From contig CM055320.2 of assembly GCA_029255685.2 (NCBI GenBank), forward strand, positions 13,378,614 to 13,442,613: a stretch of DNA of 64,000 bases, given 5' to 3'. The notes beneath the pieces are model-generated. The model did not search any database. It was not told the DNA's origin and worked only from the letters and a program-made list of their open reading frames with translations. This DNA is from Silene conica (taxonomy: Eukaryota; Streptophyta; Magnoliopsida; Caryophyllales; Caryophyllaceae). The position numbers and the translations under genes were made by a program. Below, one piece after another: positions 11,153-21,997 of this stretch. The stretch's first letter is position 1. Every line of letters starts with the position of its first letter.

Positions 11153-13987
11153 TTTGAATAATTGTTATTATGTATCATCGCTTTCCAAAAACATTATTTC
11201 CGTTGCAATGTTAGACATTGAAGGATATAGTTTTTTCATTAAGAACAATTGTTGCGTTATTTCTAAAAATGACATGGTCGTTGGCCATGCATCGTCGATT
11301 AATGAAATTTATGTTTTGGAAACTTCAAACTCATCCCACGATGTCTATAACATTCAATCTAAAAGGCTAAAAACAAGTGACCCAAATGAATCTTATGTTT
11401 GGCACTGTCGACTTGGTCATATAAACGAAAATCGCATTAAAAGATTGGTAAAGACTAATGTAATAAAACCATTCGATTATGAATCGTATGGTGTATGCAA
11501 GGCTTGTCTCCTAGAAAAAATGACTCGTAATCCTTTTAGTGGTAAAGGGACACGAGCTAGTGAATTGTTAGGGCTTATACATACCGATGTATGTGGTCCA
11601 ATGACAATCACCGCTAGGGGCAATTATGATTAATTCATTACCTTCACGGATGATTTAAGTAGATATGGGTATATTTACTTAATGAAACACAAAAGTGAAG
11701 CCTTTAAGAAATTTAAAGAATTTCAAAATGAGGTTAAAAACCAACTCGACAGGAAGATTAAAGCACTACGATCTGATCGTGGTGGCGAATATAAAAGTAA
11801 CAAATTGATCCGCACTTAAAAGATTGTGGCATTTTGTCACAACTTTCATTTCCAGGGACGCCACAACTCAATGGTGCGGCTGAAAGGAGGAATTGAACCT
11901 TATTAGATATGGTCCGATCAATGATGAGCCAAACAGACTTACCTAATTCATTTTGGGGATTTGCGATCCTCACCGCCATCAAATCGTTGAACAATAGTCC
12001 AACGAAAGCGACCGAAAAGACTCCATATGAGATGTGGAAAGGAAAGGTTCCTAATTTATCCTATATGAAGATATGGGGATGTGAGGCTTATGTCAGGGTA
12101 AAGACCGATGACAAACTAGCTCCACGATCCGAAAAATGCATCTTTGTTGGTTATCCAACCACCTCACGTGGCTACCACTTCTACAAACCTCAAGAAAACA
12201 AAGTGTTTGTGTCTTCTGAGGCTGTCTTTCTAGAAAAAATAGTTTATTTCTAGAAGACAGAGTGAGAGAAATTTTGAACTTGATGAAATTCATGAAGTTC
12301 AAGAGCCACAAACTGAAACAGAGACGAACGAAGATGTTCCTTCCTTGTCTGCTTCGGTGCCTATCCAACCCAGGAGGTCGGGTAGGGTCCCACATCAACC
12401 TGATAGGTATGTTGGACTAATTGAAGAAGATGGTAGTCTTGATATATTACTTTTGGAAAATGATGATCCTACCACTTACAAAGCAGCAATCTCTAGTCCC
12501 GAATCCGCCAAATGGCAAGAGGCCAGGATATCCGAGATGGAATGTATGCATGAAAACCAAGTGTGGGACTTGGTAGACTTGACTGAAGAGATGAGACCTT
12601 TCCAGTGCAAGTGGATCTTCAAAGTGAAGAATGACATAGAAGGGCATGACGATGTCTATAAAGCTAGGCTAGTAGCAAAAGGGTTTACCCAAGTTCGAGG
12701 TCTTCATTATGATGAAACCTTTGCTCCAGTAGTCATGCTAAGATCCATTAGAATAATGTTAGCATTTGCCGCATTTCATGATTATGAAGTGTGGCAAATG
12801 GATGTCAAAATCGCCTTCTTAAATGGGCATTTAAAGAAAGATGTGTATATGATACAACCTGAGGGTTTTGAAGATCCTAAAAATCCTAACAAGGTATGCA
12901 AACTTAAGAGATCCATTTATGGTCTTAAACAAGCATCCAGGAGTTGAAATCATCGTTTTAATGAAGTCATAAAAGAGAATGGTTTTACTCGAAGTGTCGA
13001 GGAACCATGTCTATATATGAAATTCAGTGGGAGCAATGTTGTAGTCCTAATTTTGTATGTAGATGACATACTACTCATTGGAAATGACATTCCAATGCTA
13101 TCCTCTGTGAAAGGATGGTTGGGAAACCATTTTCAGATGAAAGATTTAGGAGATGCACAACGTATATTAGGTATCCGGATCTATAGAGATAGAACTAAGA
13201 GGATATTGGCACTAAGTCAAGAATCTTATATCGATAAGGTTCTACGACGTTTCAGCATGGGAACTTCCAAGAGAGGATTTAGTCCAATGGGAAGTGGGAT
13301 AATCTTGAGAAAGTCTCAATCTCCCACAGAACCTAAAGATGTTGAACGCATGAAAGAGATCCCTTATGCTTTCGCTATTGGATCTATCATGTATGCCATG
13401 GTATGCACTCGTCCAGATTTCTCATATGCTTTGAGCATGACTAGTATATATCAAGCAAATCCAGGTGAGAGTCACTGGATTGCAGTCAAGAAAATCCTTA
13501 AGTACTTGAGAAGAACTAAGGATTCATTTTTGGTGTTTGGAGGGGAAGAAGAATTGTGTGTAAAGGGTTACACAGATGCAAGCTTCCAAACAGATAAAGA
13601 CGATTTGAAATCTCAGGCTGGATTTGTCTTTATCATGAATGGTGGTGCCATCAGTTGGAAAAGCTTCAAATAATCATTCGTTGCGGATTCTACTACCGAA
13701 GTTGAGAATGTTGCAGCATCAGAGGCTGCAAAGGAGGCAGTTGGATTAGGCAATTCATCGAGGGACTAAGAGTAGTGCCCAATGTCGAAGATCCTATCAC
13801 CCTTTATTGTGATAACAGTGGTGCTATTTTTCAAGCTAAAGAGTCGAAGTCTAGTAATAGATCTAGACATGTACTCAGAAAATTTCATGTAAACAGAGAT
13901 TTTATTAATAGGAAGGAAATAGCGATTTGTAAGGTTGGGACAGATGATAATGTTGTTGATCCCTTAACCAAACCTTTGTCGCAATAA
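11153..13987 (+). pseudogene. Copia-1 integrase-RT-RNase H region, multiply broken
   Basis: In copia order: GAG-pre-integrase and the integrase zinc domain (HCRLGH ... CKAC, about 11400-11510), the integrase core (HTDVCGPM, then LRSDRGGEY near 11769), RT N-terminus (FAPVV near 12719, WQMDVKIAFLNG near 12793), RT active site YVDDILL (near 13057), and RNase H (GYTDASF near 13567). The end motif DPLTKPLSQ precedes a stop at 13985. Lesions include stops at about 11631, 11817, 11896 and 12945, frameshifts near 11800, 12250 and 13740, and a stop near 13671. The domain order RT-after-integrase proves Ty1/copia; an Angela/Tork-like lineage is my tentative reading. It cannot encode functional enzymes. 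Confidence 0.88.
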
Positions 13988-14546
13988 GCATGATTCTCAT
14001 GCTTGTTCTATGGGTCTTAAGCGTATGCCCAATATGTACTAGATTATATGATATGAAATGAAAATTGTTTTGGTCGTTGTTCATATGTGATAATCACGTT
14101 CATCATTTGAGTTTTAATTTAATTTAAACTTGTTTTTATACTTTGTTAAATTCCAAACAGGTTGTATGACAACAAATTGAACCCTGTTGAAAGTGAACGG
14201 ATTAAATTAGTATTCCCCCTGGTCACTTATAAGAGGTGACGTCTCGAAGTGACTGGATTGTGATGCGATTGATGGTAAGGTCTAATACCATAGAGTCATG
14301 AGGGATGACTAGTCGATCACATAGACAGACTGTAAGGTACACTCTTGTCGGGCAGTGACCGCTTATAGAGTTCTTAGCAATTCATTTTGAGCTTGGTCGT
14401 GGCAAGAGATACTATATGTATTCTTGTGAGTCGATTCTTAGACTAGAGACTGGTTGCCCTAAGATGGCATAGGTTCAGAGTGACTTTGATTTATGCTCTA
14501 CGATCTTCCGTAAAAGGGGTCAAATGGGCATCTTTTGGGTCATAAT
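13988..14546 (+). mobile_element. Copia-1 3' UTR, left half
   Basis: Non-coding sequence after the pol stop. It is interrupted by Gypsy-1 at 14547; ATAAT (14542-14546) is the left target duplication. Confidence 0.75.
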
Positions 14547-15873
14547 TGTAACACCTCGAATTTTTGGCACGATTTTTATCACAATTGTTTCATAACCAAA
14601 CGGTTTTATGCTTAGTTCGTTTTAAGTCTATGGGTTCGTATCATGCTTGTTATGGGACTCGATTTGGGAATCACTTAAGTATGTGACATGTCCTTGGTGG
14701 GGTTCGATCTAGGGGTTGTTGGGTGAGAGCCTTGGGCCTTGATTTCTGTGCCAAGCCACGCAGCCCAAGACTCACATATTATGAAAGAATCAAACCCTCA
14801 CACCCTCATCTCTTCCAGCCGCCTTATAAGAACCCATCGACTCACTTTCTGACCTACCTACACACACCATTCTTACCCTAGTTTGTTCAGCCGCCACCAC
14901 ACCCCAGAAGGAGGAGTTTTGCACGGTTGTTGGATCAGTCTAGTGCTTTCGAATTGAGTCAAGAAACAGGTAAGTCGCAGCTTTATGGTCTCGTTTGTAA
15001 TTCTGTCCTTTAACTTCGGGTGTTTGTTGCTTATTCGAGGGGGAGTTCTGTGTCGTGTTTGCCATGGTTTTTGCATTTCTGTGCTTCTGGTGGTTAAGGG
15101 ATTGTCGGGGGTTGGTCACGGTGGTTGTCGAGTTTCGTGGGTGGTGTAAAAAGGGGAGTTCGTGGAGTCTGATGGCTGGTCTGTTTCACGGTCAGAATTG
15201 CGTGTTCAGGGAAGGTGGTTTTGGGGTGGTGCTACTGAAGACTCGGGGGAGGTCTAAGCAGTGGCACCACCATGGTCCGAGAGGGGGTAGTCGGAGGTTT
15301 AGACTGGTGGGTGTTATGGGTGGTGCAAGGGTTGTTTCAGGGGAACGATTAGGGTCTGTTTCGGGCTGTGTGGAACTCAGGCGAGGGGTCAGGCTGGGTT
15401 TGGAGGCTTTGGTCAGAGTCGACAGGGGGTGTCGACTGGGGTGGTGATGTTGTGGCGACAGTTGGTGGTCGGTGGTGTTGGGAGCAGGTACTGGTGGGTG
15501 GTCGAAGGGGTGGTAGGCAGCGGCGAAGGGGGTGTTTGTCGTGTGAAGGGGATGTCGAGTGTTTAGGGGTTGTTGTCCTTCTTTTCATCTTTTATTATTA
15601 TTATTATTTTTAATATTTGTTATTATTATTATTAGTATTATTACTTTTATCAATTTACTATTAATATGATGGTTATTTATGGTATTTATATTTTTATAGT
15701 AAAGATAAAGATTTTATTACTTATTAAGGGAAGTTTCGACATGAGTATTAATGTTTATTTAGAATCATTTGAATTTCAAATCAAAGTACTATTTTTAGAA
15801 GTTACTATATTTAGAAGGTTACTAATTTGGGTAACCTCGGTTGTTAGGAAGCTTTCTAAATATAGGGAGTTTC

Positions 15874-15881
15874 TATAAATA
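15874..15881 (+). promoter_or_regulatory. Gypsy-1 5' LTR TATA box
   Basis: TATAAATA lies in a conserved block (TTTCTATAAATAGA) present at the same place in all four Gypsy LTRs: also 23326, 45805 and 53228. It probably sets the start of the genomic RNA and hence the U3/R border. Confidence 0.65.
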
Positions 15882-16157
15882 GAATGTGCATACGTATTAC
15901 AGGTATTAGGGTGTGTATTAATTAAATAATATTTGTTTAGGTAGCGGGTTTCGTGTGGAACATTTCTAAGCAAGCTTTGGTTTGATCTGCGTTTCCTGCT
16001 ATTTCAGGTAGGCGAAAATACTGGTATCTGATAATGTGCAATCTGTTCTTATTTGGTTTTGAGCATGTTTATTACATATATCGTGTGATCATTATATGGT
16101 GTTATTTATATATTATTCTGTGATATAATACATTGTGTTCACGATGGGCCTTGTGAT

Positions 16158-16295
16158 ATGGTGTTGGATCGGTGCGGAGTATTTATGGTGTTGGATCGGT
16201 GCGGAGTATTTATGGTGTTGGATCGGTGCGGAGTATTTATGGCGTTGGATCGGTGCGGAGTATATATATGGTGTTGGATCGGCGCGGAGTTTAAT
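16158..16295 (+). repeat. LTR minisatellite, GTTGGATCGGTGCGGAG unit
   Basis: Five tandem units of about 27 bp, each GGYGTTGGATCGGYGCGGAGT plus an AT-rich linker. The 3' LTR of the same element has six. Gypsy-2 carries five units of the same core in each LTR. Confidence 0.9.
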
Positions 16296-16670
16296 ATATT
16301 GTTGATTTACTTATTCTTTTCCCTACTCAACCTCGTGGTTGACCCTGTGTATTCGTGATCACCTGTGATGAACCAACTATTGGGGAGCAGATTGACAGGT
16401 GGTTGAGACTAAAGGGGAGCTATGGGAGGAAGAGCTTGGATCCAGACCAGTTTAGATGTCTAGATCACCTTAGCCAGTTTTATAAGAGTTGTACTTTATT
16501 TATTTTGTTAAGACTTTTGGACACGGATGTAAGAACATGTTTTGAGTTAACTTTATTTAAAGTACTGTTTATCTTCCTTTGTATCTACTACCTCGGGAAA
16601 CCGAGATGGTAACACCCGTATTTATCTGAGGAGTCCTAGTACAGGCCCTTAAATAAATGGGGGTGTTACA

Positions 16671-17232
16671 AAGTGGTATCAGAGAGAACGATCCTCAGGC
16701 CTAACCTAATGAACCCAATGAATGTAGGAGAGTCTAAATAAAATGAACCCCGGGATAGGACTGTTAGGAGCACACTAAAGGGGAAGTATGAGTCTGGGGC
16801 CCCTCACACCGAACCATTGGCCCTATCAGTTTTACCCGGGAACCCAGAGTGAAAATACGAGAGAATAAGGGTAGATTAGGAAAGGATGGAAGTAATGGTA
16901 TGTTGTGATAAAGTATCCATACAAACTTGAGTATATGAAACTAATTGAATAGCCGGGAGGGGCATAAACATGAAAGGGGATTTTAATTGTTGAATAAAGA
17001 GGTGTGAACTTATGTGGTTATGTGAAGTATTTTGAAACATATCAGTAAATGCTTTCATTTCCTTTCTCATTATGTCTAGTGATATGCGGTTATGTGATCC
17101 CGAGCCATGTTATAGCTTTATAATACTCAATCTGATAGTTGATGCTAGACTTTATTGTTTAGGGGTCTTAACCCTAATCCTAATGGGTACCCACACGAGT
17201 CGGGACTCATTCCTTTTCTGTTGTATTATAGT
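16671..17232 (+). other. Gypsy-1 primer site and leader
   Basis: The primer site TGGTATCAGAGA (16674-16685) differs from the usual TGGTATCAGAGC at its last base. The leader carries the nested stem-loop also seen in LARD-A and Gypsy-2: CCCGGG (16749-16754) through ACTG (16760-16763) pairs with CAGT (16827-16830) through CCCGGG (16835-16840), enclosing GGGGCC (16796-16801) and GGCCCT (16819-16824). No upstream coding frame is convincing. Confidence 0.75.
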
Positions 17233-20200
17233 ATGCCTCCGCGAAGAGACAACCTCGCTAACATCACACAAGAGGAGTTAGATCAATTACGAGCTGAGAT
17301 TGCGACTCTAAAGGCTAAACAGATGGACTCCGCTAAGATGAGCACGATAATCGCGAGGCACCATCCTACCCAATTCACCGGGGAGGGGGAACCTCATTTG
17401 CTTGGAGCCTGGTGCAGAGAATTTAGTAACTTGTTCGAGCTTGTGAATTGTCCTGATGAACTGAGGGTTGACCAGGCAGCCCACTATCTGAGGGGACTGG
17501 CTGGGGACTGGTGGACCGCAAATAAGGGAGAGATCCGCGAAGCAGCTACAGAGGATGGGGCCGCGTTTGTTCCTTGGGATGCATTCAAGGGGGTCTTGAC
17601 CGAGGTGTTTCTACCAGAATTCCAAAAGAGCAAGCTGAGGGAGGAATTCGACTCATTCAAAATGTCGGAGGACATGACCGTAGAGGCTTACTACAGGAAG
17701 TTCATCCAGTTGGTGCACTGTGTGGGAGACATGGAGTTTGATGATGCCATGCTGGCAATGAAGTTTGAGAGAGGGTTATCAATCGCCATCAAGAAGAGAC
17801 TGATTGCAGCTCCGCCCACCACAATCCGTGACATCTACTTAAGGGCTGGGGCGGCGGAGAGGCTTTCAGAGATGATCAAGGAGGACAAAAAGTCCAAGTC
17901 TGAAAAGAGGAAGGCTGAATCAGTAGCTGAGGGTTCAGGATCGAAAAAGCAGAGCTCTAACAAGTTCAGTGGGTACTTCGGGAGTAGTGCCTCTGGTGGT
18001 GGGAGAAACCAGAGTGGGGGCAATCACATGAGTGGGGTTTCTGGCAGTGGTTCGGCAGGGATTGTGTGTTTTGGCTGTGGAAAGAGGGGACATAAGCACG
18101 CGGTGTGTCGTTCGTCTGGAGGAAATCAGTCTGGGGGCTATCGTACGCCTACATCCGGATACCAGGGATCCCGTACTCAGTCCTATGGTAGCAGTGGCTA
18201 TCGCACACCCACGACAAACTATGGTGGGGGTGCGAAATCTGGAGGAAGCAGCAATTATCAGAGGAACTACAATAACTATCAGAACCGCGCGCACCAGAAC
18301 CAGAACCAGGGGAATGGAAGCAATCAGAGGACGGGAACAGAAGGAAATCAGCAAGCTGGGACATCTAGTTCCAGTCAGAGTGGGGTCAAGTCCAGTGGCA
18401 AGCTCTTTGCCATGGGAAATCAGGCAGCTCAGGAGGATGCGCACGTGGTAACCGGTACTTTTCTTGTGAACTCTAAGCCTACTTTCGTACTTTTCGATTC
18501 CGGTGCCACCCATTCGTTTGTGTCTAGAGATCATGTTAAGGCTTTGGGACTTGAGAGATTTGATTGGATCGCGGATCCAGTGACCATACCATCAGGCGAG
18601 TCGATAGTCTGTAATAGAGTATATGGTAGTGTACCCATCAAAATCGGGGAAGCAATTTTCTATTGTGACCTCATAGAGTTTCCCCTGGGGGGTTTTGAGG
18701 TGATTCTGGGGATGGACTGGCTAGGGAAGTATCGAGCTTTCATCGACTGTCATCAAAAGAAGATTTCCTTGAAGGGACCTAAGGGGGTGAGGGTGTCTTA
18801 CAAGGGATATCGAATCAAACCAAAGATCAAATTCATTTCTGTCAACACCTTGAAATCTAGCTTGAGGAAAGGAGAGAGCCTGATCTTGTGTCAAATGTGG
18901 GATTGTGAGGCTGAGACCCCCAAGACTAGTGAGATACCTGTGGTACGGGAGTTTGAGGGAGTTTTTCGTGACGACGTTCCGGGGTTACCGCCAAGGAGGG
19001 AAGTGGAATTCTCCATCGACCTAAAACCAGGGGCGGGACCAATATCTAAATCACCGTACCGTATGGGACCGAAAGAGATGGAGGAGTTGAAGAAACAGTT
19101 GGATGAACTAGCTGAGAAAGGGTTCATCCGACCCAGTGTGTCGCCCTGGGGAGCACCCGTTTTGTTTGTGAAGAAGAAGGATGGTAGTTTGAGGTTATGT
19201 GTTGACTACCGAGAGCTGAACAATGTGACTATCAAGAACCGTTATCCTTTGCCGAGAATTGATGACTTGTTCGATCAGTTGAGTGGAGCCGGGGTTTTCT
19301 CCAAGATTGATTTGAGATCCGGGTATCATCAATTGAGGATAAAGGATGAAGATATTCCGAAGACCGCTTTCCGAACGAGGTATGGCCACTATGAATTTGT
19401 GGTTATGCCCTTTGGATTGACTAATGCACCCGCTGTGTTCATGGACTTGATGAATCGAGTCTTCAGCCCGTATCTAGACAAGTTCGTGGTGGTATTCATT
19501 GATGATATCCTGGTATATTCTAAGAATGCAGAAGAGCACGAGGACCATTTGAGGAAGGTACTTCAGACTTTGGAGGAGCATAAGCTCAATGCTAAGTTAA
19601 GTAAATGCGAGTTCTGGTTGGAGAAAGTGGCGTTTCTGGGGCATGTCATTTCCAAAGAGGGAGTATCTGTTGACCCTAGTAAAATTGAAGCTGTGACTAA
19701 GTGGCAAAGTCCGAAGAATGTGAGTGAGATCCGAAGTTTTTTGGGGTTAGCAGGTTATTACCGGAGATTCGTCAAAGACTTTTCGAAGATAGCAAAGCCG
19801 TTGACGTCGTTAATGAGGAAGGAGAACCGTTTTGCCTGGGATGAGGGTTGTGAGAAGGCATTCCTGACACTTAAGGAACGCCTGACAACAGCTCCTATCC
19901 TGGCCTTGCCAGTTGGAAGTGATAATTTTGAAGTATACACCGACGCTTCAAAGCACGGGTTGGGTTGTGTGCTAATGCAGAATGGGAGAGTGATCGCGTA
20001 TGCGTCTCGCCAGTTGAAGACCTATGAAGAAAATTATCCGACGCATGATTTGGAATTGGGCGCTGTGGTCTTTGCACTGAAATTGTGGCGTCATTACCTT
20101 TATGGAGCCACTTTTAAGGTGTTTTCTGATCATAAGAGCCTGAAATATATCTACACCCAGAAAGAGTTGAACATGAGACAGAGGAGGTGGATAGAATTGA

Positions 20201-21861
20201 TTGGAGATTATGATATGCAGATTGTCTACCACGAAGGCAAGGCAAATGTGGTAGCTGACGCCCTAAGTAGGAAATCTGTCCATGCTTTGGATTGTGCCAG
20301 ATCGAGAGTGAGGTTGCATGGTGAGCTAAAGGAGATGGGAATATTCATGATCCGGAAAGGGGACGCCCTTAGCGACCTGACAGTGGAGCCTGAGTTGTAT
20401 GGTGAGATTCGGGAATTGCAGGGTAATGATGCGAGAATCCAGAAGTTGCGTAGGATGGTAGAGAATGAAGGTGGAGAGACTGCATCCAAGTTCAGCGTTC
20501 ATAATGATGGTAGCTTGAGGTTCAATGGGCGACGGTGTGTTCCGGATGTAGAGGAACTAAAGAAGAAGATTCTGACTGAAGCTCATGCTACTCCATATTC
20601 CGTTCACCCAGGGGGTGATAAGCTGTATAAAGATCTTAAGAAGACGTTTTGGTGGCCTAACATGAAGAAGGAAGTCGCAGAGTTCGTGTCAAGGTGTTTG
20701 ACTTGTCAGAGAGTGAAAGGGGAGCATAAGAGACCTCAAGGGAAAGTTCAACCTTTGGATGTGCCAGAGTGGAAGTGGGAGAATATTTCGATGGACTTTA
20801 TCGTGGGGTTGCCTCGCACCCAGAGGGGCAACAACATGATTTGGGTGATCGTGGATCGTTTGACTAAGTCAGCTCACTTTATTCCAATGAAAGATACCTG
20901 GAGTAAAGCCGAGTTGGCTAAGTCATATATTCAGAATGTGGTCAAACTTCATGGCGTACCCAAGGACATTGTTTCAGATCGAGACTCGAGGTTCATATCT
21001 AGATTTTGGCAGGAGTTGCAGACCGCTTTGGGTACTCAGTTTAAGATGAGTACAGCTTTTCATCTGGCTACTGACGGTCAGACTGAGAGGACGATTCAGA
21101 CTCTTGAGGATATGTTGAGAGCATGTGTACTAGAGTACGGAGGATCTTGGGAGGACCGACTGGGGTTGATAGAGTTTTCGTATAACAACAGCTATCATGC
21201 CAGTATAGGAATGGCTCCTTTCGAGGCGTTGTACGGGAGGAAGTGTCGGAACCCTGTGTGTTGGGATGATAGAGCTGATGTGGTGACTTTAGGGCCGGAT
21301 ATGATCCAGGAGATGGTGGAGCAGGTTCAGGTGATTCGACAGAAAATGAGGGCCGCCCAGGATCGACAGAAGAGCTATGCAGATCTGAAAAGGAGCGATA
21401 TTTCATTCGAGACCGGAGAGAAAGTTCTACTTAAAGTATCGCCAATGAAGGGTGTCATGAGATTTGGCAAGCGTGGCAAATTGAGTCAGAAGTTTATTGG
21501 ACCGTTTGAGATTTTGGACAGAGTTGGGGAAGTGGCATACCGATTAGCTTTACCTCCAGCTCTATCCAGGGTCCACAACGTGTTCCATGTCTCGCAGTTG
21601 AGAAAGTATGTAACTGATCCATCACATGTACTTCAGCACGAGGTGATTGAAGTAGATGAGCAGTTGGCATACGTTGAGACTCCGAAAGAAATTTTGGACA
21701 GGAAGGTACGGAAGACTCGCAGTGGGGAGACGTCCTTAGTGAAGGTCTTGTGGACCAACCATAATCAGGAAGAAGCTACGTGGGAGCCTGAGGCATCCAT
21801 GAGAGAGCATTATCACATCTATTCGATTGAGGTAAGTTACGCGGACGTAACTTTTCTTTAA
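17233..21861 (+). CDS. Gypsy-1 gag-pol polyprotein with chromodomain (1542 aa)
   Basis: The ATG at 17233 ([12 protein letters not shown]) is chosen because Gypsy-2 starts with the same residues; upstream codons are leader. Domains in order: gag (about 60-200, with [10 protein letters not shown]), a Ser/Gly/Asn-rich linker, zinc knuckle [14 protein letters not shown] (279-292), protease DSG (D422), RT (about 590-800) with FIDDIL (D757/D758), RNase H (YTDAS, D904), integrase zinc finger (H1118 to C1158), integrase core residues D1188, D1249 and E1285, and a C-terminal chromodomain-like region (about 1470-1530). Together these make the particle, copy its RNA and insert the cDNA. No internal stop or frameshift is present, but a 1-base loss near the end, relative to Gypsy-2, removes the normal stop and adds about ten foreign residues. 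Chromovirus, Tekay/Del-like by layout. Confidence 0.95.
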   Translation: MPPRRDNLANITQEELDQLRAEIATLKAKQMDSAKMSTIIARHHPTQFTGEGEPHLLGAWCREFSNLFELVNCPDELRVDQAAHYLRGLAGDWWTANKGEIREAATEDGAAFVPWDAFKGVLTEVFLPEFQKSKLREEFDSFKMSEDMTVEAYYRKFIQLVHCVGDMEFDDAMLAMKFERGLSIAIKKRLIAAPPTTIRDIYLRAGAAERLSEMIKEDKKSKSEKRKAESVAEGSGSKKQSSNKFSGYFGSSASGGGRNQSGGNHMSGVSGSGSAGIVCFGCGKRGHKHAVCRSSGGNQSGGYRTPTSGYQGSRTQSYGSSGYRTPTTNYGGGAKSGGSSNYQRNYNNYQNRAHQNQNQGNGSNQRTGTEGNQQAGTSSSSQSGVKSSGKLFAMGNQAAQEDAHVVTGTFLVNSKPTFVLFDSGATHSFVSRDHVKALGLERFDWIADPVTIPSGESIVCNRVYGSVPIKIGEAIFYCDLIEFPLGGFEVILGMDWLGKYRAFIDCHQKKISLKGPKGVRVSYKGYRIKPKIKFISVNTLKSSLRKGESLILCQMWDCEAETPKTSEIPVVREFEGVFRDDVPGLPPRREVEFSIDLKPGAGPISKSPYRMGPKEMEELKKQLDELAEKGFIRPSVSPWGAPVLFVKKKDGSLRLCVDYRELNNVTIKNRYPLPRIDDLFDQLSGAGVFSKIDLRSGYHQLRIKDEDIPKTAFRTRYGHYEFVVMPFGLTNAPAVFMDLMNRVFSPYLDKFVVVFIDDILVYSKNAEEHEDHLRKVLQTLEEHKLNAKLSKCEFWLEKVAFLGHVISKEGVSVDPSKIEAVTKWQSPKNVSEIRSFLGLAGYYRRFVKDFSKIAKPLTSLMRKENRFAWDEGCEKAFLTLKERLTTAPILALPVGSDNFEVYTDASKHGLGCVLMQNGRVIAYASRQLKTYEENYPTHDLELGAVVFALKLWRHYLYGATFKVFSDHKSLKYIYTQKELNMRQRRWIELIGDYDMQIVYHEGKANVVADALSRKSVHALDCARSRVRLHGELKEMGIFMIRKGDALSDLTVEPELYGEIRELQGNDARIQKLRRMVENEGGETASKFSVHNDGSLRFNGRRCVPDVEELKKKILTEAHATPYSVHPGGDKLYKDLKKTFWWPNMKKEVAEFVSRCLTCQRVKGEHKRPQGKVQPLDVPEWKWENISMDFIVGLPRTQRGNNMIWVIVDRLTKSAHFIPMKDTWSKAELAKSYIQNVVKLHGVPKDIVSDRDSRFISRFWQELQTALGTQFKMSTAFHLATDGQTERTIQTLEDMLRACVLEYGGSWEDRLGLIEFSYNNSYHASIGMAPFEALYGRKCRNPVCWDDRADVVTLGPDMIQEMVEQVQVIRQKMRAAQDRQKSYADLKRSDISFETGEKVLLKVSPMKGVMRFGKRGKLSQKFIGPFEILDRVGEVAYRLALPPALSRVHNVFHVSQLRKYVTDPSHVLQHEVIEVDEQLAYVETPKEILDRKVRKTRSGETSLVKVLWTNHNQEEATWEPEASMREHYHIYSIEVSYADVTFL

Positions 21862-21997
21862 GGGGGGTGGAATGTAACATTCTGTGATTTAAGTAAACTT
21901 TTGAGATATTATGTGATATCGGTTTGTTTGAGTTGATTGTTTTGTCGTCTGAGTGTTGTTGAACTTCGGGACGAAGTTCATTTTAAGGGGGGAAGAT
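21834..21997 (+). promoter_or_regulatory. Gypsy-1 3' hairpins and polypurine tracts
   Basis: AAGTTACG-CGGA-CGTAACTT is a perfect 8-bp hairpin (21834-21853) overlapping the end of the reading frame. A purine tract (21860-21872) is followed by TGTAACATT. The hairpin GAACTTC-GGGAC-GAAGTTC spans 21961-21979, and a second purine tract (about 21986-21996) abuts the 3' LTR and is the expected plus-strand primer. Confidence 0.8.

Larger units (their letters stand above)
14547..16670 (+). mobile_element. Gypsy-1 5' LTR (2124 bp)
   Basis: Runs TGTAACACCTCG ... GGGGGTGTTACA and matches 21998-24149 with about ten substitutions, a 1-bp indel and one extra minisatellite unit in the 3' copy. The likely promoter TATAAATA is at 15874-15881. 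Near the 3' end are two hairpins: TCAACC-TCGT-GGTTGA (about 16327) and CTCGG-GAAA-CCGAG (about 16592, a GNRA tetraloop). The 130-codon open frame at 15055-15447 is repeated identically in the 3' LTR and resembles nothing known; I do not call it a gene. Confidence 0.93.

Noticed and set aside
15055-15447. 130-codon open frame in the Gypsy-1 5' LTR, repeated exactly at 22507-22899
   Set aside because: The repetition is due to LTR identity. The composition follows a GC-rich, G-biased LTR stretch, no motif is recognisable, and the frame is not kept at that length in Gypsy-2.
16158-16295. Possible CRISPR-like regular repeats
   Set aside because: Units are contiguous with no unique spacers, inside a plant LTR.
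16158-16358. Repeated-peptide frame (VLDRCGVF units) that looked like a repeat protein
   Set aside because: It is only the translation of the 27-bp LTR minisatellite.
17935-18534. 199-codon minus-strand frame opposite Gypsy-1 gag
   Set aside because: It is a shadow of the repetitive gag linker, with no family resemblance and no conserved counterpart of that length in Gypsy-2.
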